Under the pieces are notes generated by a model. The model made no database searches, was not told the origin of the DNA, and saw only the letters and a list, made by a program, of their open reading frames with translations. A DNA stretch of 64,000 nt from Bagarius yarrelli (lineage: Eukaryota > Chordata > Actinopteri > Siluriformes > Sisoridae), in assembly GCA_005784505.1 (NCBI GenBank), contig VCAZ01000050.1:1-64000 (forward strand). Direction: 5' to 3'. The first letter of the stretch is position 1. The number at the start of each line of letters is the position of its first letter. Position numbers and translations under genes: made by a program. Positions 47,969 to 60,100 of this stretch are shown one piece after another.

Positions 47969-48699
47969 AAGGCTACAGATGTTTTACAGTTTAATTACTG
48001 AAGATAATGCCTTTAAAGAATATGGGATATCAGTGTACACTTTCACATTTGCTATCACACGCACGTTTCATCCAAGTCTCCCATTCATTTGTCTGCTTCT
48101 CTTTTTCTACCTCTCGCTTCTTCCTCCCCCATCCTCTGTAATAGCATCAGTGACTGATGCAATCTTTTAACACAAGATGTCTCAGGCTTCTCCTTATAGA
48201 TGAGCTTATTCACTTTCCGTTTTGATTTAATTATATCCGCCTCCAACCATTAGGAGATTGGACTTGGCTGATTCTTGCTGGCTGACATTATTGATAGGAA
48301 CCATTACTTTTTCAGATCTAGAAATCAGGATTTATTTTTAATTATTGGTAAATTTGACCCATTTAAGAATAAAGCCGCGCACATTTATTTGTTTCTGGAC
48401 ACAGTAATTTTAACTAATTTTTTATAATAAAAAGTGAAGGTGTGTTTAAAAAATGCTCAATATTTTTACAACAATCCAAATATTATTAATGTCTTTTTAA
48501 AGTACAAAAATGGAATTTTAAAAAAGTATGCATAATTTACTTAACTAAACCTTATAACCAGAAGACTTCCAAAACCTTTTGCTCGTCATCATTTTTTAAT
48601 TGAACTTTATTTTAGGAATACTTTGCACTTTGCATGAAAGACTTCGTATTTTGTTCATGACTATTTTATGGCTATTTTTTGCATTGCTTCGGTTAATTT

Positions 48700-48875
48700 G
48701 GGGAAGTGGTAGCACAGTGGTTAAGAGGTTGGACTACTAATTGGAAGATCAGGGTTCGATTTTCAACCCCACCAATTTACCACTGCTAAGCCTCAGAGCA
48801 AGACTTTTAACCACCAATAGCACCGTTGTATAAAAGAGATAGATGTAATTCACTTAAATGCCATAAATGTGAATG
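48700..48875 (+). mobile_element. tRNA-derived SINE in sv2c intron 1
   Basis: Head GGGAAGTGGTAGCACAGTGG, B box GGGTTCGATTTTC, tail AAATGCCATAAATGTGAATG. Confidence 0.8.
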
Positions 48876-49608
48876 TAATTTTTATTAACATAACAAGTTC
48901 ATTAAGATTGATAAGTCTTTGCCTACAGAAACCCTATGGATGAACTAAACGGTAAAAAAGTGTGCAAGTTGCAAGTGTGTATTTTTTTCTATATATTGAT
49001 GAATACTAAATGATAAAATAAACAGATTCCAAAAATATGGACAGTGACATATTTATATGTAAAAAAAGATGTTTCCCATAACAAGATTTTCTATATAGCA
49101 ACAACACTTCTGTGTCCTTGATTAAGTAGTGGTTTAATTGAGATAGAATTAGTCAGCTACACACTCTCACTTACAAGTTTTTTCTAAACAATCCAATAAT
49201 GGTCCGAATTTTTTTTTTTTTTGACACAGATGAAACCTGGTGGTCAGTAAATACAAATGGCAAAGAAAATGACTGTAGCATCACTGTAGCATACCAAAGT
49301 ATAAATACAACTTTTTTTTTTTAACTTGTAATTTTATTTTTGCTTTCTTTTATCTTACACAAAATTACTAATAGCTAGAAATAATTACAGATTTTTGGCT
49401 TCCTAACAATGAGAATTTCCCAAGTTTCCCAAGACAAATTAAGCCTTGTAAAACGGTATAGTATGTTGGAGCCATACAGACAATGAATTTAATGTGTTAA
49501 AGGAATTGATGCTTATACCATGTAAACTTACAGTTTTGATGCATTTAAACATATTTAATTTTATTTTGTCACATAAATAAACAAATCTTTCTCCTGGGTT
49601 TTTTTTAG

Positions 49609-52166
49609 GCCCGTCCAATGAGAGCCAAGGAGTTTTGGGACTGTTTGTTGGCCTAACTATTATCTCCTTTTTCACCGGGTTCCTCATTCAAGTTCCACTA
49701 TGGACGACACAGACCCCCAGGACCAACTGTCCCTTATGAAGGGGGCTAAAGATATGGTTAGGGAGGCTAAACGACATGCAGGCAAGAAGGTCAATGCAGT
49801 AGTTGACCGAGCATCAGATGAGTACTCACACAGCCATGCCTACCAGCGCTTCCAGGACGAAGTCGACGGTGAATGTTATAACCCGCCTCGGAGCAACTAC
49901 ACAGGTGACCATGCCAATGATGAAGAAGGTTCCAGTGATGCCACAGAAGGTCACGATGATGAAGATGGAATCTATGAGGGTGAATACCAGGGTATTCCCT
50001 CTGAATCAGGCCACAGTGATGGACATGTGGCTTTAGGGCAGCCTGTAGCAGATGGCCTTAAGGACCTCAAGGAACTTGAAAGTGAGAGGCAAGCTGATGA
50101 GGAGGAGCTGGCACAGCAGTATGAGCTGATCATCCAGGAGTGCGGCCACGGCAGGTTCCAGTGGCAACTGTACTTCACTTTGGGGTTAGCACTAATGTCT
50201 GATGGTGTAGAGGTTTTCGTAGTGGGCTTTGTGCTGCCCAGTGCTGAAACTGATATGTGCATGCCTGATTCAAGCGCTGGATGGCTAGGTAAGATATGCA
50301 TCGGTGTAGAAATATAACAAACTAATACAAAATGCATCCCTGATTAATCAGCTCTTACTCAAGACCACTCTCTCTTAATGCTTTTTTTTCCCCTTTATGT
50401 CCCAGTCTGACTAGACAGAGCCTGTAGGCATCACTCTGCAACCCTCCTTTCATGGTCTTTCTCTCATTTTGTCCTTTCTCTGTGACTGGCTTTCAAGGCA
50501 TAATTGTGTGTGACCAGCCGTGACTGTTGCTGCATCCTGCACTTTCAGATTTAAGATCTTCATCACATGAGGGAATTTTTTTAAAGGTCTTTTAAAAAGA
50601 GACAGAAATAAAAGACATCACCACTGATGCTGTGTGGTGTTTTGGTATTTATTGTTAGATTTATCAAATTAGAATAGTGTTAATCCGTTTGATAGTCTTT
50701 TTTTTACCACCAGCCGCCACTGTCTCAGAATAATATTTCTGGGGGACAAATTTTTGCTGTTTAATTTAGTTATAAATTACATGGAGGGATACATTTCCCA
50801 GAAGGCACTGGAGGCTCATGTAAATCTAAGCCGGTGTTAGTTTCTGTGGTGTTTCTACAGACACCAGTCAGCATTTTAACTTTGCCTGTTTCAGGTTTAG
50901 GACTCCTGCCATCATCTCTTTCGTCTTGACCCAGTTCGGACTGCTCTATCTTTCTTTTCACTTATCCTCCACATTATAACCACCACTTATAAATCTAACT
51001 CACTTATAATTCTAAAAGCTTTTAATTGTCAGAATATTTTTTAATGACTACTTTGCACACGCAGGATATCGGCACACCTATGCTATTGTCATGACTATCT
51101 TATGGCTATTTTACATTGCTTCGTTTAATTTGAGAAAGTGGTGTTGGACTGCTAATCGAAAGCTCAAAGTTTGATTCTTAGACCAACCAAAATATCCACT
51201 GCTGGACCCCTGAGCAAGAGCCTTAACCACCAATTGCACCGTTGTATAAAAGAAATAAATGTAAGTGAAGTCTTTGCCTACAGAAACCCTCTAAATTAAC
51301 CAGACTGTAGATACGTGTGCAAGGTCTGGTTTCTTTTTATTGTATATATAGTTTTAAACACTATAAAACCACAACCCCTGTAAAATGTCCTTTGATAGAC
51401 TGCAAGAAAAGTCACATAATTACATTGATGCGTGTACTGAAATATAGTTAAATGAATAACACGAACTAGAAGGGGCAAACACTGTTCCAGCATGACAATG
51501 CCTCTGTACACAAATCCCCTGAGCTTCATCAAGCCGTGGTGTGTTCTGGTTGGTAGAACTTGAGTTTGTATTGTAATTACAGAACATAATAATGAAAATA
51601 ATTATAATAATAATAATTTGATACATAACTTTGTATGCAAATTATGTTTCAATTAGCAAAGTAGTGCCAACTGTTAATTTTCTTACGGATATACAAGCAT
51701 ATTTCTGAAACTAAAAGTATTATTTTAGCTCTGATAACGATAAATCTATCAAAAAGACCTAAATACATTTGCGCAGCAGTTTATAGGATAAAGGTTAAAG
51801 ATAAAAGATTACTAGCTCCCTTATTTTTTTTTTACATCCTATCTGTAAGAGTTCATATCGACCACCATTTAACAAAGACACCAACAATTGTGTAAAGGAT
51901 AAAAGGTTGTTTTATGAATTATTTGACTTATTCTTTCCACCGTGTACTTACAATGAAGCCCTTTATCATGTATCCATTAGAGGAAATATTTTTATTATCC
52001 AAATTCTTTACTGCTTAATTAAGAAATGAAGATTAACCAGACCACAGCAAGCCAATCACATGGATACATTATACAATTATAATAATGGACTGTGTTTTAA
52101 ACAGGCTGTGGAGTCAATTCCATTAAAACTGTCACAGAGCCAGAAGGCATTTTTCCATCTATTTTT

Positions 52167-52210
<44 letters not shown>

Positions 52211-55200
52211 TTTACCCCCCCCCTTCTTCTTTCCACTTAAAGCAGCTAAGCAGAGTAAAAACTACAGTGAAAATCATAGAACTGCAAAGATTACTTATAA
52301 ATGACATTTGTAAGTGTGTATGAGAGAGAAAGGGAGAGGGAGAGAAGTGTGCATGAGTGTAAGTCATTTATTCAGTCGCCTGACATTTTAATTCTCTTTT
52401 TCTAGTTGTTATTTACATTAAATGTAACGTCAAATACGTCATTTTAATTAATGGAGCTACTGAAAGGGCTATAAATTAAAGTAAATTACATCCGTCTGAC
52501 TTCTTAAAGCATTTGCTGACTCACTATTACTTTATTTGTAGTTCTGTAGATGTGACAGAATATACTAAAAGCTAAATGCGCAATTTGTCACTTTTGTTTA
52601 ATTAGTAAATCAGGATAAGTCATACCCACATGGCCACTAAAGCTTAGAACCGATCATGTTTTTGGCAGATTTATCCATTTTCCTATAACCGCTTGCACCA
52701 AAGTGTTGGGCTCTGATTTGTAATGTTATGTAAGAGGAGCAACATCAGACAAACAGGTTTCGGGTTTTAGTTTCAGTAAAGAGAAATTGTAATGTTACAG
52801 CCACCTACTCTGTGGCCATAATTCAGAAAAAAAACTGGTTTAAAGATCAGCTGTTTAGTAGCATTTGCATCAACAAAAACCGGCACAAAAACGTTTTATT
52901 TATCAGCACGTGTGAATGTGCTTGTGCAGTGTCTTCTTTTACACTGACGTCAATATGAAATAATTAAAAGTGGGGTTTTTTTTTGCATCTCAGTTAGAGT
53001 TTCATGAAAAAAACGACGAGGCTTTTCCAAGTCAGTGATTCCCTTCTCATTTTCCCCATGCTGTGTGCCACCAGCTGCCTTACCAGCAAAACAGTCTGCT
53101 GCCTCTTAATAGGTCTTTGTAGCGGCAGAACATAAATGCTTACTCATACAGAAAGCTAGAACAGTGCAAAATGTTTCGTGCTCGGAGAAGATGAACTAGT
53201 TTCTGTCACAGAAAGTAAACTGACTTTGCATACTGACTGCTGCAATCTCATTCTGTGTCCTTCAGCAAAACCCCCCCCAAAAAAACAGATTTGCACATTA
53301 ATTTAACGCTTCTGGGATCAGCACTTACTTTAGAAACCTATAGACTGACTAATTAACTTAATTAGCACAATTGATTTAGTTTAAAGACACTTCCACAGTT
53401 ACGAACGAGTCTGATAGCGTGTTTGTAACTCGTTATGCTTGTAACGTTATGCTCGTTACATAACCATGATGGGGGAACGGTTGCACGCGATTTTCCACAA
53501 GGTAAACAAAGTTACACTTTGATCTCGAGCAAGCACGAATAACTGAGCGTCTGGGCTGGCTGACCTATTCTGCTGCAGCGGCGTGGGTAGTGGCCAAATG
53601 TTGTACTAGGTGGATTTGGTGTGCAGTACAAAATTTGATACTTCGGATGCCAAAACGAACAAATAAAACACATTTTGGTTAACCGAGCATTCATGTTTGT
53701 ATCTACAAGTGTTCGTAAGTCAGATGTTTCCTAATGGGGTAGCGTCTGTATTTTAAAAAATAATTTAAAAGAATAATCGCAGACTGTCCCTGAATACTAA
53801 ATACTGTCATTATACTCCAAAAGTTATTCGGCAGGTCCAAACTCACATTTCTTACTGTTGTATTGTTTTACAATAGATACAGGGTCACTCTTTTTTTTTC
53901 ATCACATATGCAGTACATCAAAGAACAGTAACATTTGTTTCCTTGCATATCCCATCTTAGAAAACTGGAGTCAGAGCTCAAAGTCAGTTATGATACAGTG
54001 CCCCTGGGCTTTGCTCAAGGGTCCAACAGTGGCTGTTTGGTGGTGCTGAGACCTGAATCAAATCTTCAGATCAAAAACTTGAAGCTTAACTTGCTTTATA
54101 ACTGCTCGCACTGGGAAACCTAGGGCATATAATCAATTGAATCAATCTATCCATCCATCCATCCATCATGCTGAGGTCTGGGTTTCTAAAAAAGTTTGTA
54201 TGCAAAGGTTGACACTGCTGAGTGTCATTAGTAATAATTTGAGCTGGGATGCACATTTATTTGAGATATGGTGTTGTGAGCTGCAGTATGTAGTAAAAGA
54301 TTTGTTTATTGTGGACATAGCCATGATTTTAATTACACTAAATAGCAAGCACCACCTAGACACCAGAGAAAAGTTCTAATAAATAATTTAGACAATCCAT
54401 TCAACCTTTTTTTCTGGACATGCAGGCTCCATACTTCAAAACCACAACCTACCTACTCTACTTGTACATGTAATATTCAGTGCTATTTTTGTATCGCCTA
54501 CCTACACTGTCTTTTTCTGCACTGTTGTTTGTCCTGTACTGTTTGCCTAAGTTGCACACATGTCTTTCATGTAATTTGTGTCTGTGTTGCGTTACTACAA
54601 GTCTGTTGTTTTGTGTTCTATGTTTTATGTAGCTATTTGTGTCAGGTAGCGGTATAAGCTTAAAAAAAGTTGTCTAATTTCATTATGATTTACTCCAGCT
54701 ATATATGGTCGAAATGACAAAAACTAAATTTCACAAGGCGGAAGAAGGAGTTAAGCCTCCTACCACACAGGATAAGAAAACATACTTACTACAAAACTAC
54801 CGAGACCCTGAGTAAAAAACTATTGATAATAATAATATAAAAAAAACTATAGGAAAAATGTATTTAAAAAAAAACGTAACTATAATTTAGAGTTTGTGAA
54901 CTACACCTTACCTAGAATTTGACCCTATATTTGTCTTTATTACTTAAAAGGTGCAGATGTAAGTCACTGATATTTACCTATTTAATCCGGTATCTTATTG
55001 AACTGATTACCATATTAAACTTATTTAATTCATTAAAATTATTCTTTTACAAAACCTATTTTTTAATTACAGATTCACAGCTTTTCTAAAGCTTTTCTTC
55101 TTCTCTTTTTGTGTATTTTCCTGTCCAAAGTGCATGCTACTACCGTCTCAATTTAATAACTCTGCCTATTTCTTTCCCACTCCCCTTTCCATAATGTAGG

Positions 55201-57059
55201 TAGCATTGTATACCTTGGGATGATGGTGGGGGCTTTCTTCTGGGGAGGCATGTCCGATAAAGTGGGTCGGCGACAGTGTCTTCTATTCTGCATGACCATA
55301 TATGGCTTCTTTGCGTTCCTGTCTTCCTTTGTACAAGGCTATGGCTTCTTTCTATTCTGTCGTATAATAGCAGGCTTTGGGTGAGTTTTCTGTTCCATCT
55401 TCGGTACTCTTTAATGATTCAAGTAGGGTTAGAGATGCCACAATACAATGCAGCATTGAAAACAGTAGTGAATTAAATTATAGCAAAAATTTATCAAATC
55501 GGGAGGAAACCATTATTGGGATTTTTGGTCCATAAGGCTTGTTTGTGTTTAGATGAACTTCCTGTCAATCATTTGCTAGATACACCTAGAACCCTAGGGC
55601 AGATCTTGGTTGATGTAGGTGTAAATGGAGGATTGAAATCTAAGAGTAAAGAAAATGCTAAATTAATTATGTTAAAAAATATTTTTCATTAGCTAATGCG
55701 TATTTAAATGTGAAAACGTGCAATTTTGTTGTATAAAAACCACTTAGAATGCAGCAGAAAATCAATAGGACAAAAAAGTCATTTTAAATAAGAATCATGT
55801 TTGCATTTTGACTAGTTTTCTATTTTTAACTACATCAAATTATGTTAAATCTATTTTTATAGACAGGTTAGAAAAGACAAATGCAAGAAATATAGAACCA
55901 AGACTGAGTCTGGAGTGACAAATTATTTGTGGAAGACCTTTCATCAAATTGCTTTTAAATGATAAGACTTTTCTCTATGTTTCTGATGATGGTTTTCGTT
56001 GGACAGATTGTACATTATTTGTGCTTCGATCAATAGCTACTGCAGTGGTGTTTTCCTGATTTAGAGTGTTTGTCACTTCTAGAAGTAGTTTGTGTTTCTA
56101 CTTACAGCAATAAGTCAATAGATTGATAGGAGGGTGTATCTTTTTGCTATTTTGAGGCTGTTTTTATTGTAAAATAGGCATCAAATAAGAAACTTGTAAA
56201 GAAAATTACTTGCTGAATGATTAAACCACTTATCAAAATTAAATTCATTCATTTATCTTACTGTGATTATATACATTATATATATTTTTAATGTACAATT
56301 TTTGCATCTAAAATCAAACAATACAAAGCTTATTTTCTGACTCACCAGATTTATTGTATAATAAAAATTGAAAACTATTAAATAAGAAGTTTTGGAGAAA
56401 ATAGGCTGGGTTGTGATCTATAAAAATGATTATCTATAAATGATTATCTATAAGTAGTCTGTTAGCACGAATGACTGTAGGTCAAAAACCAATTCATTTG
56501 ATACGTGTTAATTTTTAAATATGTCATGTAATATAGTAAGACTTGATGTTAAATAAGAATTAACAGTAAGCACATGGTTAAAATTTATATTAACATTTTA
56601 AAACATTTTTCAAAAATGTTGCCTTTATGGTGAAATATAAGAAAAGATAGTAGAACAAATTATTCTGATTTATCTCTATTACATTAAATTGGTTTAGATT
56701 ATGTATTAGCTATGATCTTTCCTGTGGTCTTTTTAGGATTGGTGGAACAGTACCTATTGTGTTTTCTTACTATGCGGAAGTCTTGGCAAGAGAGAAACGT
56801 GGTGAGCATCTGAGCTGGCTCTGCATGTTTTGGATGATTGGTGAGATCTACGCTTCTGCCATGGCCTGGGCTATAATACCACATTACGGTAAGTGAGAAG
56901 ATTCAGACGCTTCTTTAAAGCGAACAATTTGCTTTCTTTGCTTTTATAACCTTGAGGAAATTGTGGTATAGTGCTTGTGGTCTCAGCCTTAGAAGAAATG
57001 CCTAAATGTCTGATATATAGAGCACGAAAAACTGGAAAAAATTTTGTTCTTAATTATTT

Positions 57060-57129
<70 letters not shown>

Positions 57130-60100
57130 CGAAAAATGCATTTCATTGGCTCTGTACATGTACTTTGCACAATGACAATGAAGTTGAATATTATCTTATC
57201 TTATTATATTTCCCTGCTGGATTCTACTGAATTACTAGATTTTGCCAACATGCTCTTCCGGCACCCAATTATATTCCTAAAAAAATGGCGTTCTTAATTT
57301 TTATTTTTAAAGGATTACTAATTCTCAGAACAAAATTTTAGTTGTTTTTAATCCTGTGTGTTTTGCAAATAGATCTTTTCGGAGCCAGGTGCGAGATGCA
57401 AACTAAATGAATTATGATTGGTGGTTTACATGTCAATCATATGCTTGCTTGCCAATAAGCAGTCTAGACTTTCTGCCAGTATTCTGTAGGTCATACTGTT
57501 TAAAAGAGAATTATAACGATGGTCCTGCAATTATAAATTATATAGCAGTGGAGTCCAGATTGAAATCGAGTTTGTTCTTAGTTTGAAGACTACAGTAAAA
57601 AAAAAGAAAAGGCAAATTTGTGGCCAACTTAAGGTCATGTTCCAAGCCTTTTCTGGCTGGCAGTGAGGTGTGTGTGTGTGTATGTGTTCGTGGGTGTGTG
57701 TGCCTGAACCATTTAGGTGAAGTGATTAATGGGTGCTAAGCACACTGCGGGATATTTACAAGGATGAAGGCGTTCCCACGGGAGGAGGTTTTGATGAATG
57801 AGGATATCAGTGATAGAAATAAGCTACACTCTTCATCCGAGATGCTACGGTACAGCCAGAGGCAGGATAGGATGTTCAGCCTGATTGCTAGTATACTCTA
57901 TGTGCATTCATCTTTTAGTAGCTGCATTTTTGTTAGTTTGCAATAATTCAAAGTGTTATTGTTCAGTGATTCAATGTGCAAGTAAAGGATGATTTATAAA
58001 TTTAAAACCTCTGATGTAAAAGACTGCTTTTATTACCCAGCCTGAGGCTTGCTGTCATTAATTAAATGTTCATTAAATCTGGTGCCGCATCGTTTAGTCA
58101 TAGTTGGTTAAGATGTGCTTACATTGTCTCTATCATTTCTTATTCCTTAGTATTTTCTCCTAAATACCTACCCTATACTGCCTGTATGGCTATTGTAATT
58201 GCCAAGGACGTACAGCTCATCCCATGCTTTAACATGTAACAGAAATGTGGCAGTATCTTGCAGTAAAAAAAGGCAAGCGCCCTGAATAGCAAGATGCCTC
58301 ACTAGCGCGCTGGACTATGCTGGTGATGGATAACATTTGTTAACCACCTAATTTGTCCTGACCAGTCCATTACGTGCTTCCCGCCGGTTCCTCACCTTTG
58401 CCGAGCTACACAATGCTGTCTAAATATCATTTTTAATTCTTACAGTTTGAGCAAAAATGAGGAATTATCAAGCCATCTTTATAATGCACCCATTTTTAAG
58501 AAGACATAGATACCCTTGTTGTCATCATTTGCCCGGGTAACAGGTAAAAATCCCACATTCATTAAAAGTTAACTAAATGTTAGGACAAAGCGTTCCTTAA
58601 TTAATCTTCATACAACATTATCAGAACACTATTAAAAGTTACATTGATATTCCTTTTTGTTATGTTGAATGAAAGAAAAAATTCCAGAACAGAAGTATTT
58701 AATAAATGTTCTTATAATGTTGAGAGAAAACTTTCTTAGAACAATATTCTCAGGACATCCACATCACGATATCCATACTTGCTCAATTTTTTCAAAATGT
58801 TTAGGAGAAAACGTTGTTGGAACAATTCCAAAAAATGAAGTTCTACCAACGTTAAGCAAACTGAACATTTTAGCGCTTTATTTCAAATCATGTTCCATAA
58901 ATCAAAACAGAAGGTTTGAAAGATGTTCTCAGAACATACATTTGTTAGCTAAGTGAACACCAACAGATGGGTGGATTAAAACATGTGCAGGAACATTTTA
59001 AACCAGCAAATGAACCAAAAAATTGCTAAAGGTTCCAGAACATTTATTGTTTTTTGCTTTCTAGAGCAGGTAGAGGGAGGATGCAAATTACAATACATGT
59101 AAAGATTTTTACAAGTGTATCAATATTTCTTTTTTGCTAACGTACCAATTACATAGTACAGTTTATCTAGATAACATAAAATATTATAAAGTAAAGTTCA
59201 ATTAATGGCCCGAACTCTACTAGCTAGATAAACACTATTTTCTCCAGTTGACATTCTGATGACAGTGGAAATGCTATTCAACAAAACCTCTAAAGTTTCT
59301 TATAGATGTACAGTTGGGACTTGATCTGGAAATTGTGTCGGCAATAGCATATAGAAGAGACCGCTCCAATCAAAAAGATCAATTCAGGGAAGTGGTAGCT
59401 CAGTGGTTAAGGTGTGTCAATTTTTCTATGCTAAAATTGAAAAACTGGAAAGAAAACTAAACTTTTAAAAAAGATATAGGCACTAACCCACTAACTAGAC
59501 TGTTAACTGGAGGATCTGGGTTCAATTCTTAGCACCACCAAGTTGCCCCTGCTAGGTCCCCAATTGCTTAGTTGTATATAAGAGATAAATGCAAGTTGCT
59601 CTGGATAAGGACGTCTGCCAAATGCCATAAATGTATACGATTAGTTAGAGGAACAAGTTGAGTGGATTGGTGTTACATTTTATATTAACAGAATAAAAGT
59701 TAATGAGAAATAAAGGGATGATATGAAGCACCCCACTGTGTTTCGACTGATCAGTAACAGTTTATTCTTTCACACTGGAGAGTTTATACAGCTCTTAGAG
59801 GGTTTGATGCTGGTTATCTTAACAGACATGTTAATTATATCCTCGGTCTACATTGTAGATCACATACTTCCACACACAAACAGGTCAAAAACAGGCCAGG
59901 AGTAGAGGATGAGGCTTGTTGACACCAACAATAGGTCAGCTCATGAGTAGATAGCTGGGTTAGTGTCTATATCTTTTTTAAAAGTGTAGTTTTCTTTCCA
60001 GTTTTTCAATTTTAGCATAGAAAAATTGACACACTAAACACATTACAGGCTATAAATCTACAATGATCTTTGACTGGGATAAAATGTTTGCTATAGAGAC

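Larger units (their letters stand above)
50289..55199. other. sv2c: sv2c intron 2, no other gene seen
   Basis: The 4.9-kb intron carries the SINEs, CT repeat and element fragments listed separately. The remaining sequence is AT-rich. The GC-richer block near 53030-53150 is not repetitive within the window and could be conserved non-coding sequence. Confidence 0.5.

Noticed and set aside
49972..50337. 121-codon minus-strand open frame
   Set aside because: Antisense shadow of the first sv2c coding exon.
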